Source of the DNA: Sporopachydermia quercuum
Lineage: Eukaryota > Ascomycota > Sporopachydermiomycetes > Sporopachydermiales > Sporopachydermiaceae
Direction of reading: 5' to 3'
DNA length: 64,000 nucleotides
Assembly (NCBI GenBank): GCA_001599295.1
Contig: BCGN01000009.1
Location: forward strand, 1 to 64,000
Under the pieces are notes generated by a model. That model was not told the DNA's origin. It was given only the letters and a program-made list of their open reading frames with translations, and did no database searches. Position numbers and translations under genes: made by a program. Each line of letters begins with the position of its first letter. The first letter of the stretch is position 1. This document shows positions 19,670 to 28,480 of the stretch, piece by piece.

Positions 19670-20563
19670 TCAGTCTTTTGATGTCAAAAATTCTAAATGA
19701 AAAGGTGCTCTAGCTGCTAAGGCTTTGGCTCCTAAATCAAACAACTTGCTTTGTTCTTCGCCCATCCATTGAGGTTGCAACTTTCTCAATGGAGCCTCTA
19801 AATCAGTCATTGTATTGGGAGTAATAAATATTCCTTTACCGTGTAATTCTGTATCAACAATAGTCTGGACTAAAGCTTCAGCAACCATCTCGGGGGTATT
19901 TATTGGCAAATCACCCCATGCTTCTGTAGTCTCATCACTAAGTGTGGTTTTGGTCATCCAAGGAACAATATTGTTAACTCTAATACCATACAATACTCTG
20001 GATACTTGACTTAAAGTACGAATAAATCCAGTTGCACCATGTTTTGCTGCTGCGTATCTGTATATTGGAAAAGCTGGATGATAAGCTGCAGCAGATGTAG
20101 TAAAATTAATACTTTTGTTCTCTTGATTTTCTTCTATTTTTGACTCTTTATTCAAGTAATGAACAGCAAGTTTAGCTGTATTCATCAAGCCTTTGAGATT
20201 GACGTCTAGGAGCTTATAGTTGGGTTCCACATAATCCCCATTCTCGTCTTTTATCTCATCCAAAAAGTCAATATTCTTTTCGGGTAATCCAGCATTGATC
20301 AAAACATGGTGTATAATGTTCTCAGCAAACGCAGTCTTAAATGCAGCAGATAAAGAAGCCCAGTTTGAAACATCAGTTTGGATAAACTGTTCTTTTGGCA
20401 AAGGGGACTGATTAGAAGATAAATCAAGGTTAACGACAATACCCTTGTTTGCAGTGATAATTTTTGCTGCTTCTCTACCAATCCCCGAGCTTGCACCAGT
20501 AATGAGTACCACTTGATCCTTTAGCTTAGGAAGCAAATTTTTCTTCCAAGCAATATTAGCCAT
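19670..20563 (-). CDS. Short-chain dehydrogenase/reductase (first of a divergent pair)
   Basis: A 297-residue classical SDR. The cofactor loop is TGASSGIG (22-29), NAG is at 90-92, the catalytic Ser is near 157, and Tyr170/Lys174 form YAAAK. The Asp at the end of the second strand (NLDLSS) suggests NAD rather than NADP. The C-terminal PWMTKT...WGDLP...HGKG pattern is shared with the SDR at 21389, so the two are paralogs arranged head to head. Classical SDRs of this kind oxidise secondary or benzylic alcohols; here it may oxidise a product of the neighbouring P450s (inference). A TATATATA box lies about 120 bp before the start. Confidence 0.92.
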   Translation of the reverse strand: MANIAWKKNLLPKLKDQVVLITGASSGIGREAAKIITANKGIVVNLDLSSNQSPLPKEQFIQTDVSNWASLSAAFKTAFAENIIHHVLINAGLPEKNIDFLDEIKDENGDYVEPNYKLLDVNLKGLMNTAKLAVHYLNKESKIEENQENKSINFTTSAAAYHPAFPIYRYAAAKHGATGFIRTLSQVSRVLYGIRVNNIVPWMTKTTLSDETTEAWGDLPINTPEMVAEALVQTIVDTELHGKGIFITPNTMTDLEAPLRKLQPQWMGEEQSKLFDLGAKALAARAPFHLEFLTSKD

Positions 20564-20739
20564 TTCGAAATTGTTATAAAGATCTGTTTCTATCTAGTAG
20601 ATTCAAAACCAAGAATGATCTATTATTTGATGAATTCAAATTTGTAGTAATGTAAATAATGATTGTAAGAAAAGCAAACTGAGGTATATATATCAAAGAA
20701 ATAGAAAACAAAAATGGATTCCCCATGTTCAAATCATTT

Positions 20740-20745
20740 GTGGGG
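20740..20745 (+). promoter_or_regulatory. GTGGGG site (cluster regulator, predicted)
   Basis: Context ATTTGTGGGGAGAA, about 180 bp upstream of the left SDR start. Confidence 0.5.
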
Positions 20746-20900
20746 AGAAGTGAAGACTATTAAGTTTTATTTTCCATGGTATCACTTAGAGTTTGAAGAA
20801 ATCCAACTAGTTCCAACCTTGTCTAATATTCACAGTTTCTGCGGCCTATAAGCTAAACTGCTAAGTGTTGAGTGAGCATCAATTATGAAGCCTCAAAGCC

Positions 20901-20936
20901 AAAAAAAAATAAAATAAAATAAAATAAAATAAAAAA
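20901..20936. repeat. A-rich (TAAAA)n microsatellite
   Basis: Five TAAAA-type units flanked by pure A runs in the divergent SDR promoter. Such tracts often exclude nucleosomes in yeast promoters. Confidence 0.75.
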
Positions 20937-21388
20937 TTAAGCACCGCTTAAGTAATCACTTCTATTTACTTCCTTATTTTACTTTATCTAGTAATACTGC
21001 TTTAATCAACTAGTCGTCGAATAAAGACCTCATAAGTAATAGAAAATTTTCTTTTTAAGTTAAACATTTAACTCTCCAAAAAGCAATGTGGAGAACACTT
21101 TATTTTACTATTTCTTTTAGGTTCAACAGCATTCAGCTTCAAGCAAATAATTACTATTTATCTTCACAAAGGACGATCTATTTGGAGACAATTAAACAAA
21201 AATAAAAAGGCAAGTAGGTGGAGCCTTTAAAAAGATTATAAAACTACTCTTTGATCCTATTGATGAGAAACGTCTCGGGTTCCAACAATGTATCTCTATT
21301 TCCTCCACTAATAAAATGTATCACCCCATTTATAAAACTACTTCACTTACTATTTAAAATACAATTTGTGGTTTAAATATTCCAAGCA

Positions 21389-22350
21389 ATGACAACTTAC
21401 ACTATTTCTGATAATGAGTTTACAGCTCTCCAAAATAAAAATGTTGTAATTACAGGAGGAGCTGATGGAATTGGAAAAGCCACTGTTGAACTGGCTGTTA
21501 GTATGTTACTTCAAGTTTTGAGTCACAGAATACTTTATGTTTGAATTTTCACCTAACAATTGTGTTAATAGCCTACGGTGCCAATGTCGTATTTATTGAT
21601 ATCAATAGGAAGAAGGGTGAACTTTTCACCAAAGAGCTTGAAAATCTCAAGAATGAGCATAAAGGAAAGTTTTTGTTTCTTCAGTGCGATGTTTCTTCGT
21701 GGGATGATTTAGAAAAGGCATTTAAGCAAAGTGCACAGTTCTTGTCCACTATTGATACAGTAATCGCTAATGCTGGTGTTGGAGAAATAGGAGATTTATT
21801 TGATTTCGGTGATGAAACAAGCAAATCTGAGGGTATTTCTGCTCCAAACATTTCAACTATCAATATCAACCTTTTGTCACAAGTGTATGCAGTTCGCCTT
21901 GCTGCCTATTATTTTGAAAAGTTCAATATTAAAGGCAATATTGTTCTTACTGGTTCAATTGCCAGTATGATTGAAACACCACCATTACATCTCTATTGTG
22001 CTTCCAAGGCAGGATCTCTGGGATTAACAAGATCAATAAGAAATGAATCTGAAAAACGTAACTTTACTATCAATTCAGTTTTGCCTTGGATGACCAGGAC
22101 AAGCATGGTGCCAGAAGCTTTAGACAAGCTTTGGGGAGACCTACCAGCCAATGAACCAGTTGATATTTCTAAGGCATTGTTATTATCAACTGCAAGAAAA
22201 GGAGTCAATGGCAAAGGATTTTTAGTTGTTGGAGGTGAAATTATTGATATTGAAGAAGGATTGGATAAGAGTAGGCCTCACTGGATGACCTCTAAGGTTG
22301 CAGCTGCATTACATAAAGGACAGGTTTTGATGGGGATCGAAAAAGATTGA
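21389..22350 (+). CDS. Short-chain dehydrogenase/reductase (second of a divergent pair), one intron
   Basis: Exons 21389..21500 and 21572..22350 give 296 residues. The 71-bp intron has a GTATGT donor, a CTAAC branch and a TAG acceptor. The first exon supplies the cofactor loop TGGADGIG (22-29), which the downstream frame alone lacks; joining gives VTYGANVVFIDIN. NAG follows, and the active site is Ser in LTGSIAS with YCASK (Tyr179, Lys183). The C-terminus carries PWMTRT...WGDLP...NGKG as in the SDR at 19670. An Asp-ending second strand suggests NAD. A CCCCAT site is only 60 bp before the ATG. Confidence 0.92.
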
Positions 22351-22907
22351 TGTAATTCTATTTTTTTGTTACATAGTTTCAATAAAAGACCTGATTGATT
22401 TCGAGTTTTATGCTGTTAATCTTTTTTCTTGATATGTGGAATTTATAGCAACATACCCCACTCAGCATAGTATAGTAATTTGGTTGCATACAGTATAAGC
22501 TTTTATGTCAATCTAAAATATGTTCTCTTAGCTTGCAACTTTAAATTCCGAAAAAGAATGTCAAAGAATATGCTTTCCAAATCCATAATAAAATCTTAAA
22601 GTGTTCTGCTAAACGCCAACTTAGCTTTTAACTTCAAATTTAGTTCAATGGCATTGAAAGTTTATTTAAACAACCAGCTCAGTGGAGAACATATTTATTG
22701 AAATACTTCCAAAATGGTAGGAACTTTTATGTGGATTTTCGAGCTGCTAACTTGAATGACATTATTAATATAAATATTTAGAATATTCTACATTCTTCTT
22801 GTAAATATATTTTATACGAATTCAACTAATCACAGATTATCTGTTTCTCATTATTAATCCTACAATACTATCAGCACCGCTTCAGTCATCGAATAAATCT
22901 CATTAAA
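22351..22907 (+). promoter_or_regulatory. Promoter region of the second P450 gene
   Basis: No gene. One exact site of the cluster word (reverse strand) at 22456, plus TTTAAATT and AACTTCAAA words. Confidence 0.45.
22456..22461 (-). promoter_or_regulatory. GTGGGG site (cluster regulator, predicted)
   Basis: Reverse-strand context TGAGTGGGGTATGT, about 450 bp before the P450 ATG. Confidence 0.5.
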
Positions 22908-24425
22908 ATGCTCAATTTCTATGCGTTTTTTGCAGTAATAGTAGTTTTACTACTAAAAACAGTTTTGGACAGGTATAATTTCAACAAGAAGTATAATTTA
23001 CCCCCAAGAGTACCAGGAATTCCAATATTTGGTAATACATTTCAATTACCTCCTACTCAACAAGGTCCACATTGCAGAGAGCTGGCTAAGAAGTATGGTG
23101 AAATGTTTACCATTAAACTAGGTCAGCAAACTTGGGTTTTTCTCAACAGTTCGAGAGTTGTTAAGGCTTTATTAGAAAAGCGATCGGCAATATATTCCAG
23201 TAGACCTTCTTTCCCAATGACTCAAGATATAGTTTCAGGAGGCGGCAGAATTGTTCTCATGGAATATAATGAAAAATGGAAACAATTGAGAAAAATAATG
23301 CACGGAATTTTGAATAACAAACAATCAGATATATTCAAACCATTTCAAGATTTAGAATCAAAAGCGTTACTGCTCAATTACTTACAGAATCCTGAAAAAT
23401 GGTATCTCCATAATGGTCAATATTCTAATTCTGTTATCATGAGTGTAGTCTTTGGTATAAGAGTGAATCCAGAAAACAAGGACACAGCTCAACTATTTGA
23501 AACTATTGAAGAATTCTTAGAACTTCAGCAACCAGGAGCAACACTAGTTGATGGATTTCCTGTATTGGCTAAACTACCAAATTTCCTTCAATGGTGGAGA
23601 CCAAAGGGTAAACGAATTCATGATAAAACAGTGAAGGTTTATCAAAGACAATTCGACTTGCTAGAAGAAAGAGTTAAAAACAAAACTCAAAAACCCTGCT
23701 TCATTACTCAGTTCTTGCAAGAGGAAAAGAAATATTCCTTTGATTATAACCAAAAGTTATTCTTGGCTGGAACATTGATGGAAGCAGGTTCTGATACCAC
23801 TAAAGTAACCTTAGGCCAAATGATAGCTGGTGCGGCCACTAGTACTGACTGGATAGTCAAAGCAAGGAAAGAATTAGATATGGTTTGTGGATCACATGGG
23901 GAAAGATTACCCGGATGGGAAGATGAACATAAGTTGCCTTATATCAAAGCTGTGGTTAAGGAAGCATTCAGATGGAGACCAAATATTGCAGAGATTGGAG
24001 CTCCTACAATGTTGACAAAAGATGATAAGTTTGAAGGATACTCATTTCCTGCTGGAACAGTTTTTACTTGGAACGCCTGGGCAATTGCTTTGGATGAAGC
24101 AGAGTACGAACAACCGGAGAGATTTTGGCCAGATAGATTTTTGAATGAAGATCTTGATAATCCTTTAAAAGGACACTGGGCTTTTGGACCTGGTAGGAGA
24201 GTCTGTGTTGGATATAACGTTGGTCAGCAGAATGTGTTTATAAGCGCAGCCAGATTATTATACTGTTTTGATTTTATTGAAGATAAGAAGGAACCTGTAG
24301 ATACTATGTCCATTCCTCAGATAACTAAAGGAAGAGCTCCTTTCAAAGTTATAATCAAATCAAGAGGTCCAGAGTTTGAAAATCTGATTAGAAGCGAATG
24401 TGGTGACACATTGAATTTTTCTTAG
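22908..24425 (+). CDS. Cytochrome P450 monooxygenase (microsomal, second of two paralogs)
   Basis: A 505-residue class II P450 with an N-terminal anchor (about 3-20) and hinge PPRVPGIPIFGN. The I-helix is AGSDTT (293-298), ExxR is E352 to R355, and the heme loop is FGPGRRVCVG with Cys433. It shares many blocks with the P450 at 14424 but is diverged, so the duplication is old and the two probably act on successive or different positions (inference). It is codirectional with the SDR before and the transporter after it. It has no intron. Confidence 0.95.
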   Translation: MLNFYAFFAVIVVLLLKTVLDRYNFNKKYNLPPRVPGIPIFGNTFQLPPTQQGPHCRELAKKYGEMFTIKLGQQTWVFLNSSRVVKALLEKRSAIYSSRPSFPMTQDIVSGGGRIVLMEYNEKWKQLRKIMHGILNNKQSDIFKPFQDLESKALLLNYLQNPEKWYLHNGQYSNSVIMSVVFGIRVNPENKDTAQLFETIEEFLELQQPGATLVDGFPVLAKLPNFLQWWRPKGKRIHDKTVKVYQRQFDLLEERVKNKTQKPCFITQFLQEEKKYSFDYNQKLFLAGTLMEAGSDTTKVTLGQMIAGAATSTDWIVKARKELDMVCGSHGERLPGWEDEHKLPYIKAVVKEAFRWRPNIAEIGAPTMLTKDDKFEGYSFPAGTVFTWNAWAIALDEAEYEQPERFWPDRFLNEDLDNPLKGHWAFGPGRRVCVGYNVGQQNVFISAARLLYCFDFIEDKKEPVDTMSIPQITKGRAPFKVIIKSRGPEFENLIRSECGDTLNFS

Positions 24426-25335
24426 AATAAATTAAATACTATAGTTCTATATTATGAATATAAGATTCTGATACAAAAACGAAGAAAATTAAAATAAGAC
24501 GAAAAAGAATAATAAATTGTAGCCATTGAATTTCTAAAACTATCTATTAGTTGCTTTTAGAAATATTCATTACAGCTCTATAGATTCATCGAATAGTAAC
24601 GACTAGGTCTAATGCTTATCCTATTATAGATATGCGTTAGTGGTTGATCGGAATTCTTCCCCGAAAAGTAAACTTGTCAGTTAACAGTCATCAATTATGA
24701 ACAAGACAAACTTGAGCTTCCTTGTGGGGTTTCACTGATAATTGGTTTTTCTGCTCAAAAATAGGCATTGATATTAGTTGTACTGTTCGTCAAAACTATC
24801 GTAGTATCTCATCTGTTTATTCAACCCACCTTAAGAAAACTAATTTAAAGTTGAAACAACCTTTTAAAGTTTCTGGGGTAAAACGTTAATTATTATACTT
24901 TGAGTTTAACTCTGCTAATATTGTTTCAATGCACGATGGAGAAACTTTAAATTTACTTGAAACTTGAAACTGTGATTACCCCGGTTATTAGGGATTTTAT
25001 TCAGATTTCTTACAAATTTCTACAGTTTTGTTGACTCCATCATCATACCAATAAAGTAATAGATTTAGAAATTGACATATCAAAACCAGGGTAGAGATCT
25101 GTTTTACTCTAAATGAAAGTATGATTCATCAGTGTTTCCTTCAAGTTGTATAAATACCACTTCATAAGCTCTTGTTTGATACGTTTCGATTTACAACTTC
25201 ATAATCATTAGTACTACCTGGCTATGCAGTAAGAAATATCTTTTACTTCAAATTACAGAGTTTTTATAATTGAACAACATAAGCTGGTCTTATATAATAC
25301 TATTCACAATCAACGGTTTCTTTAATTGTTGCAAC
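24426..25335 (+). promoter_or_regulatory. Promoter region of the MFS transporter
   Basis: No gene. It has GTGGGG at 24724, CTGGGGTAAA at 24873, CCCCGG at 24979, and a TATAAATA box at 25149-25156, about 185 bp before the ATG. Confidence 0.5.
24724..24729 (+). promoter_or_regulatory. GTGGGG site (cluster regulator, predicted)
   Basis: Context CCTTGTGGGGTTTC, about 610 bp before the transporter ATG and 300 bp after the P450 stop. Confidence 0.5.
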
Positions 25336-27149
25336 ATGGGACTCGGTATTAAAGAACCCAAAACTTCTGGTCATACTCCAGGCACTACGTTCCTCGATGA
25401 AGATAATAGCAAAGAGTTATCGGAAGACCTAAAACAAACGTTGAAAACTGATCCAAAGAATCCAAATATTATCTTGGTACCTCAACCTACTGATGATGTT
25501 AACGATCCTTTAAATTGGCCAAAATGGAGAAAAAATGTCTGTTTTGGTGCTCTTTGTTTTGGTACTGCAGTGGTATGTGCCGTTGGTCCAATGTTATCAT
25601 CTGCCCTAGTCTCGCTTTCGGTTGAATTTGATGTTGGAATGTCGTCAATTGCGCAACTGAATTCACTTCCAATTTTAACGAACGCTCCTTCTATTTGGTT
25701 AGGAGCAGCAGTTATGCCATTCTACGGTAAAAGACCTGTTTGCTTGTTATCTTTATTAGTCGTTGCTGTTACTTCTATCTGGTGTGCTAAAGCACAATCT
25801 TATAATAGTTTGTTAGCTGGTAGAGCAGTAATGGGTCTTGGAGTTGGACCGTAAGTTACAAGAGCCGTAATTATAGAATCATTATGTTCCTGAGGTTGTA
25901 TGTTCTACTAACTAGATCATTAATAGATTAGAAGGTATTGTTACTGGAACAATTGCTGATTTATACTTTGTTCATGAAAGGGGATTTTATACTGCTGTAT
26001 GGGTATTCTGTCAGCTATTCCCCACAAATTTGTCACCAGGTATGATTAGCATATTGATTGATTTCTATTCATTTATTCGACTATACTAACCTAATTTTTT
26101 TAGTTATCTGTTCATTCATTATTGAAAATCTAGGCTGGAGATGGGCATTCTGGGTATTATTGATAGTTTCATCGGTTTCATTCTTACTATGTCTTCTTCT
26201 AAGTCCTGAAACGCACTACTACAGATATAATGAAATAGACGATGTTGATGCAACTACAGAAGGTACTAAGCATGCAGACAAGATCAATAATAATTCTGCT
26301 GAAACTTCTATTAAACCATCTGTTAATATGGTTGAGTGTATATCTCAATCGCCATCAACAGAAGATGTAGCATCTCAGATTATTAGCCCTGACTCCTACA
26401 CTTACACTCAGAGATTAAAGCTTTGGAGAAGACAAAAGACTGATAATATTTCTTTCTGGATGTCACTTGCAAGACCCGCAATTTTACTATGCTATCCAAC
26501 AATTGGACTCGCATTCTTTGGTTTTGCTATGGCTGTTAACTGGGCTGTTGTTTATTCATTAACTGCTGCACAAGTATTTACTGCACCACCTTACAACTTT
26601 ACAGTTATTCAGACTGGTTTGGTTTATATTTCACCGTGTGTTTGGGTTTTAATTGTTGCTCCAATTGCTGGTCCTTTGAGTGATTGGATTGCCAAAACTT
26701 TTTCCAAGAAGAATAAGGGTATATATGAACCTGAATTCAGATTGGTGATCGTTGTATTTTTACTGATATTTGGAGTCTTTTCATTTACAGGTTTTGGATT
26801 AAGTGTTACAGCTAAAAACCATTGGTTTGGTCCAGTTTTCTTCTTCGGTATGGTTAGTGGAGCTTCAGTATTTGGTAACACTGGTTATATTGCTTATGTT
26901 GTAGATGCTCATAAGACGGTAGCTGGAGAAGCGATGGTTACATTCACTGCATTCAAATCATTCTTAATTTATGGATTTTCTTGGTTTATTAACGATTGGG
27001 TAACTAACCAAGGTGTTAAGAATACCTTTGGTACATTAGCAGGTTTAAATACAGCAATCTGTTTATTGTCTGTTCCTGCTTATATTTTTGGCAAGAGACT
27101 TAGAAAATGGATTAGTGGCTGTTGGTTGGATAAATTCCAGTCACAGTAA
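25336..27149 (+). CDS. Major facilitator superfamily drug/metabolite transporter, two introns
   Basis: Exons 25336..25850, 25927..26039 and 26104..27149 give 557 residues. Intron 1 (76 bp) has GTAAGT and TACTAAC; intron 2 (64 bp) has GTATGA and TACTAAC. Splicing restores GLGVGPLEGIVTGTIADLY and the continuous helix PVICSFIIENLGWRWAFW. The cytosolic N-terminus ends in DPLNWPKWRKN, a hallmark of the fungal DHA1/Hol1-like branch, followed by about 12 membrane segments with a Ser/Thr-rich central loop (about 245-310). It probably exports a toxic intermediate or imports the cluster substrate (inference). The start is the ATG of MGLGI; the frame is open upstream without ATG. Confidence 0.9.
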
Positions 27150-27511
27150 TTAGCTTTGTCTGGATTAGATATTAATGATTAATTGTGACGCTGGTTTGTT
27201 ATGAATTTAAAAACTCAAGTAGTATGAATTGCTTTATTTTAATAAAGATTTTTAAAAGGGCCCTTGGATCGTAATGTTGGTGGCTATTCAAATAATACTG
27301 TAATATCAAAAGAAAAAAGTACAATTAATATAATACCCAGCACCAACAACCCATCTATTACTCTTAGAATAATAAAACAAATTAATATAATGCCACTCAT
27401 AGGTCTATTGAAACTGGTAACAGGAATATATTATAGCTACTTCATTATTGATTTGCTTACATTTTTCAATCATTCGTTTTGAAACAATTAATATTTATTA
27501 CTTACTCATAG
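27150..27511. other. Convergent intergenic spacer
   Basis: Short AT-rich gap between the 3' ends of the transporter and the lactonase-like gene. A 72-codon frame here has no ATG start and no recognisable features. I see nothing else. Confidence 0.5.
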
Positions 27512-28480
27512 TTATATAATGCAACCAGGAAAGAATTTATCCTTGTTTTTGCTTGCCCATGCATAGTCATGAGCTAAGATAACCTCAACTTCACAGTCAA
27601 ATATACCCTTCGAACTCAAAAGGCGTATCATCTCCACAGTATGCTCTGCTAGCTGTTTATCCTGATGAATACATACCAGGTAGCCTTTGCCGTCTAACCA
27701 GGTAGAAAATTCTGTGTCTCCTCTAAGCAAAGAAACATTATGGCACGCATCTCCTGCTAAATATAAATATTTGCTATCTGATACTCTTACTAGTAAATTT
27801 ATATGACCAATGATATGACCTGGGCTGTCGACGACTAGAATTGATCTGTCGTTGAACAAATCTATATACGATAGGTCATAAATCTTACCAGAATTGATAT
27901 CATTTAATTTCAATGTGGTCCATGGTTTATTATCCTCTAATTTACCATATTGAGTTAAAAGTAAATTTTGATTCCCTTTAGATATCAATTGCCTAGTTAT
28001 TTCAGTCATGGGGAGCTCTATTGTCCTATCACTAGGTAAAGTGTTAGAATCGAAATGTGATGCTGAATGATAAGGAAGACCCTGTTGAAGTAGTTGATAA
28101 GAACCAGGCCCTACAATAAATTTTGACTCTTTAAAATCACTGGGAGTTCCAATATGATCATAATGGAGGTGACTAAGGAAAACGTATTTAATATCATTGG
28201 TAGAAATGCCACCTTTCTGGAGTGAATCTTTCACATCTGGGGTTGTAATTATAGGTCTTCTAGTTTCTATATGAGCACTGAGTTCAGGGATATAATCTGA
28301 TAACTCCCTTTTTAAACCAAGATCAAATATGATATTGCCATTTGTGGGATGTTGTACAAGGAAACTTAGCGATGGACATAAGATTTTTATTGATTTATCA
28401 GTTTGAGCAGCAGAGAACATCCATTCTGGTAGTGATAGATAGCCTGCTTCAAGAGCCGAAACTTTCACAATTTCATGCAT
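27512..28480 (-). CDS. Metallo-beta-lactamase-fold hydrolase, lactonase-like
   Basis: A 322-residue protein with the zinc motif HxHxDH in LSHLHYDHIG (His104, His106, Asp108, His109). A later His lies in DSPGHIIGH, and an Asp in YLYLAGDACHN bridges the two metals in this fold. A final His is in VILAHDYAW. The spacing matches N-acyl-homoserine lactonase-like and glyoxalase II-like enzymes, which open lactones or thioesters. In this setting a lactonase of a pathway intermediate is plausible (inference). It is the last gene of the cluster; an ATGGGGTAA site lies 210 bp upstream at 28690, and no further sites are seen to the right. Confidence 0.9.
   Translation of the reverse strand: MHEIVKVSALEAGYLSLPEWMFSAAQTDKSIKILCPSLSFLVQHPTNGNIIFDLGLKRELSDYIPELSAHIETRRPIITTPDVKDSLQKGGISTNDIKYVFLSHLHYDHIGTPSDFKESKFIVGPGSYQLLQQGLPYHSASHFDSNTLPSDRTIELPMTEITRQLISKGNQNLLLTQYGKLEDNKPWTTLKLNDINSGKIYDLSYIDLFNDRSILVVDSPGHIIGHINLLVRVSDSKYLYLAGDACHNVSLLRGDTEFSTWLDGKGYLVCIHQDKQLAEHTVEMIRLLSSKGIFDCEVEVILAHDYAWASKNKDKFFPGCII

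Larger units (their letters stand above)
20564..21388. promoter_or_regulatory. Divergent promoter between the two SDR genes
   Basis: No gene. It holds TATATATA at 20685-20692 for the left gene, GTGGGG at 20740, CCCCAT at 20721 and 21324, an A-rich TAAAA tract, and a CCCCAT site 60 bp before the right-hand ATG. Both genes could be driven from shared sites. Confidence 0.5.

Noticed and set aside
27264-27482. 72-codon frame between the transporter and the lactonase-like gene
   Set aside because: It starts on a non-ATG codon in a convergent spacer, is AT-rich and has no recognisable feature.
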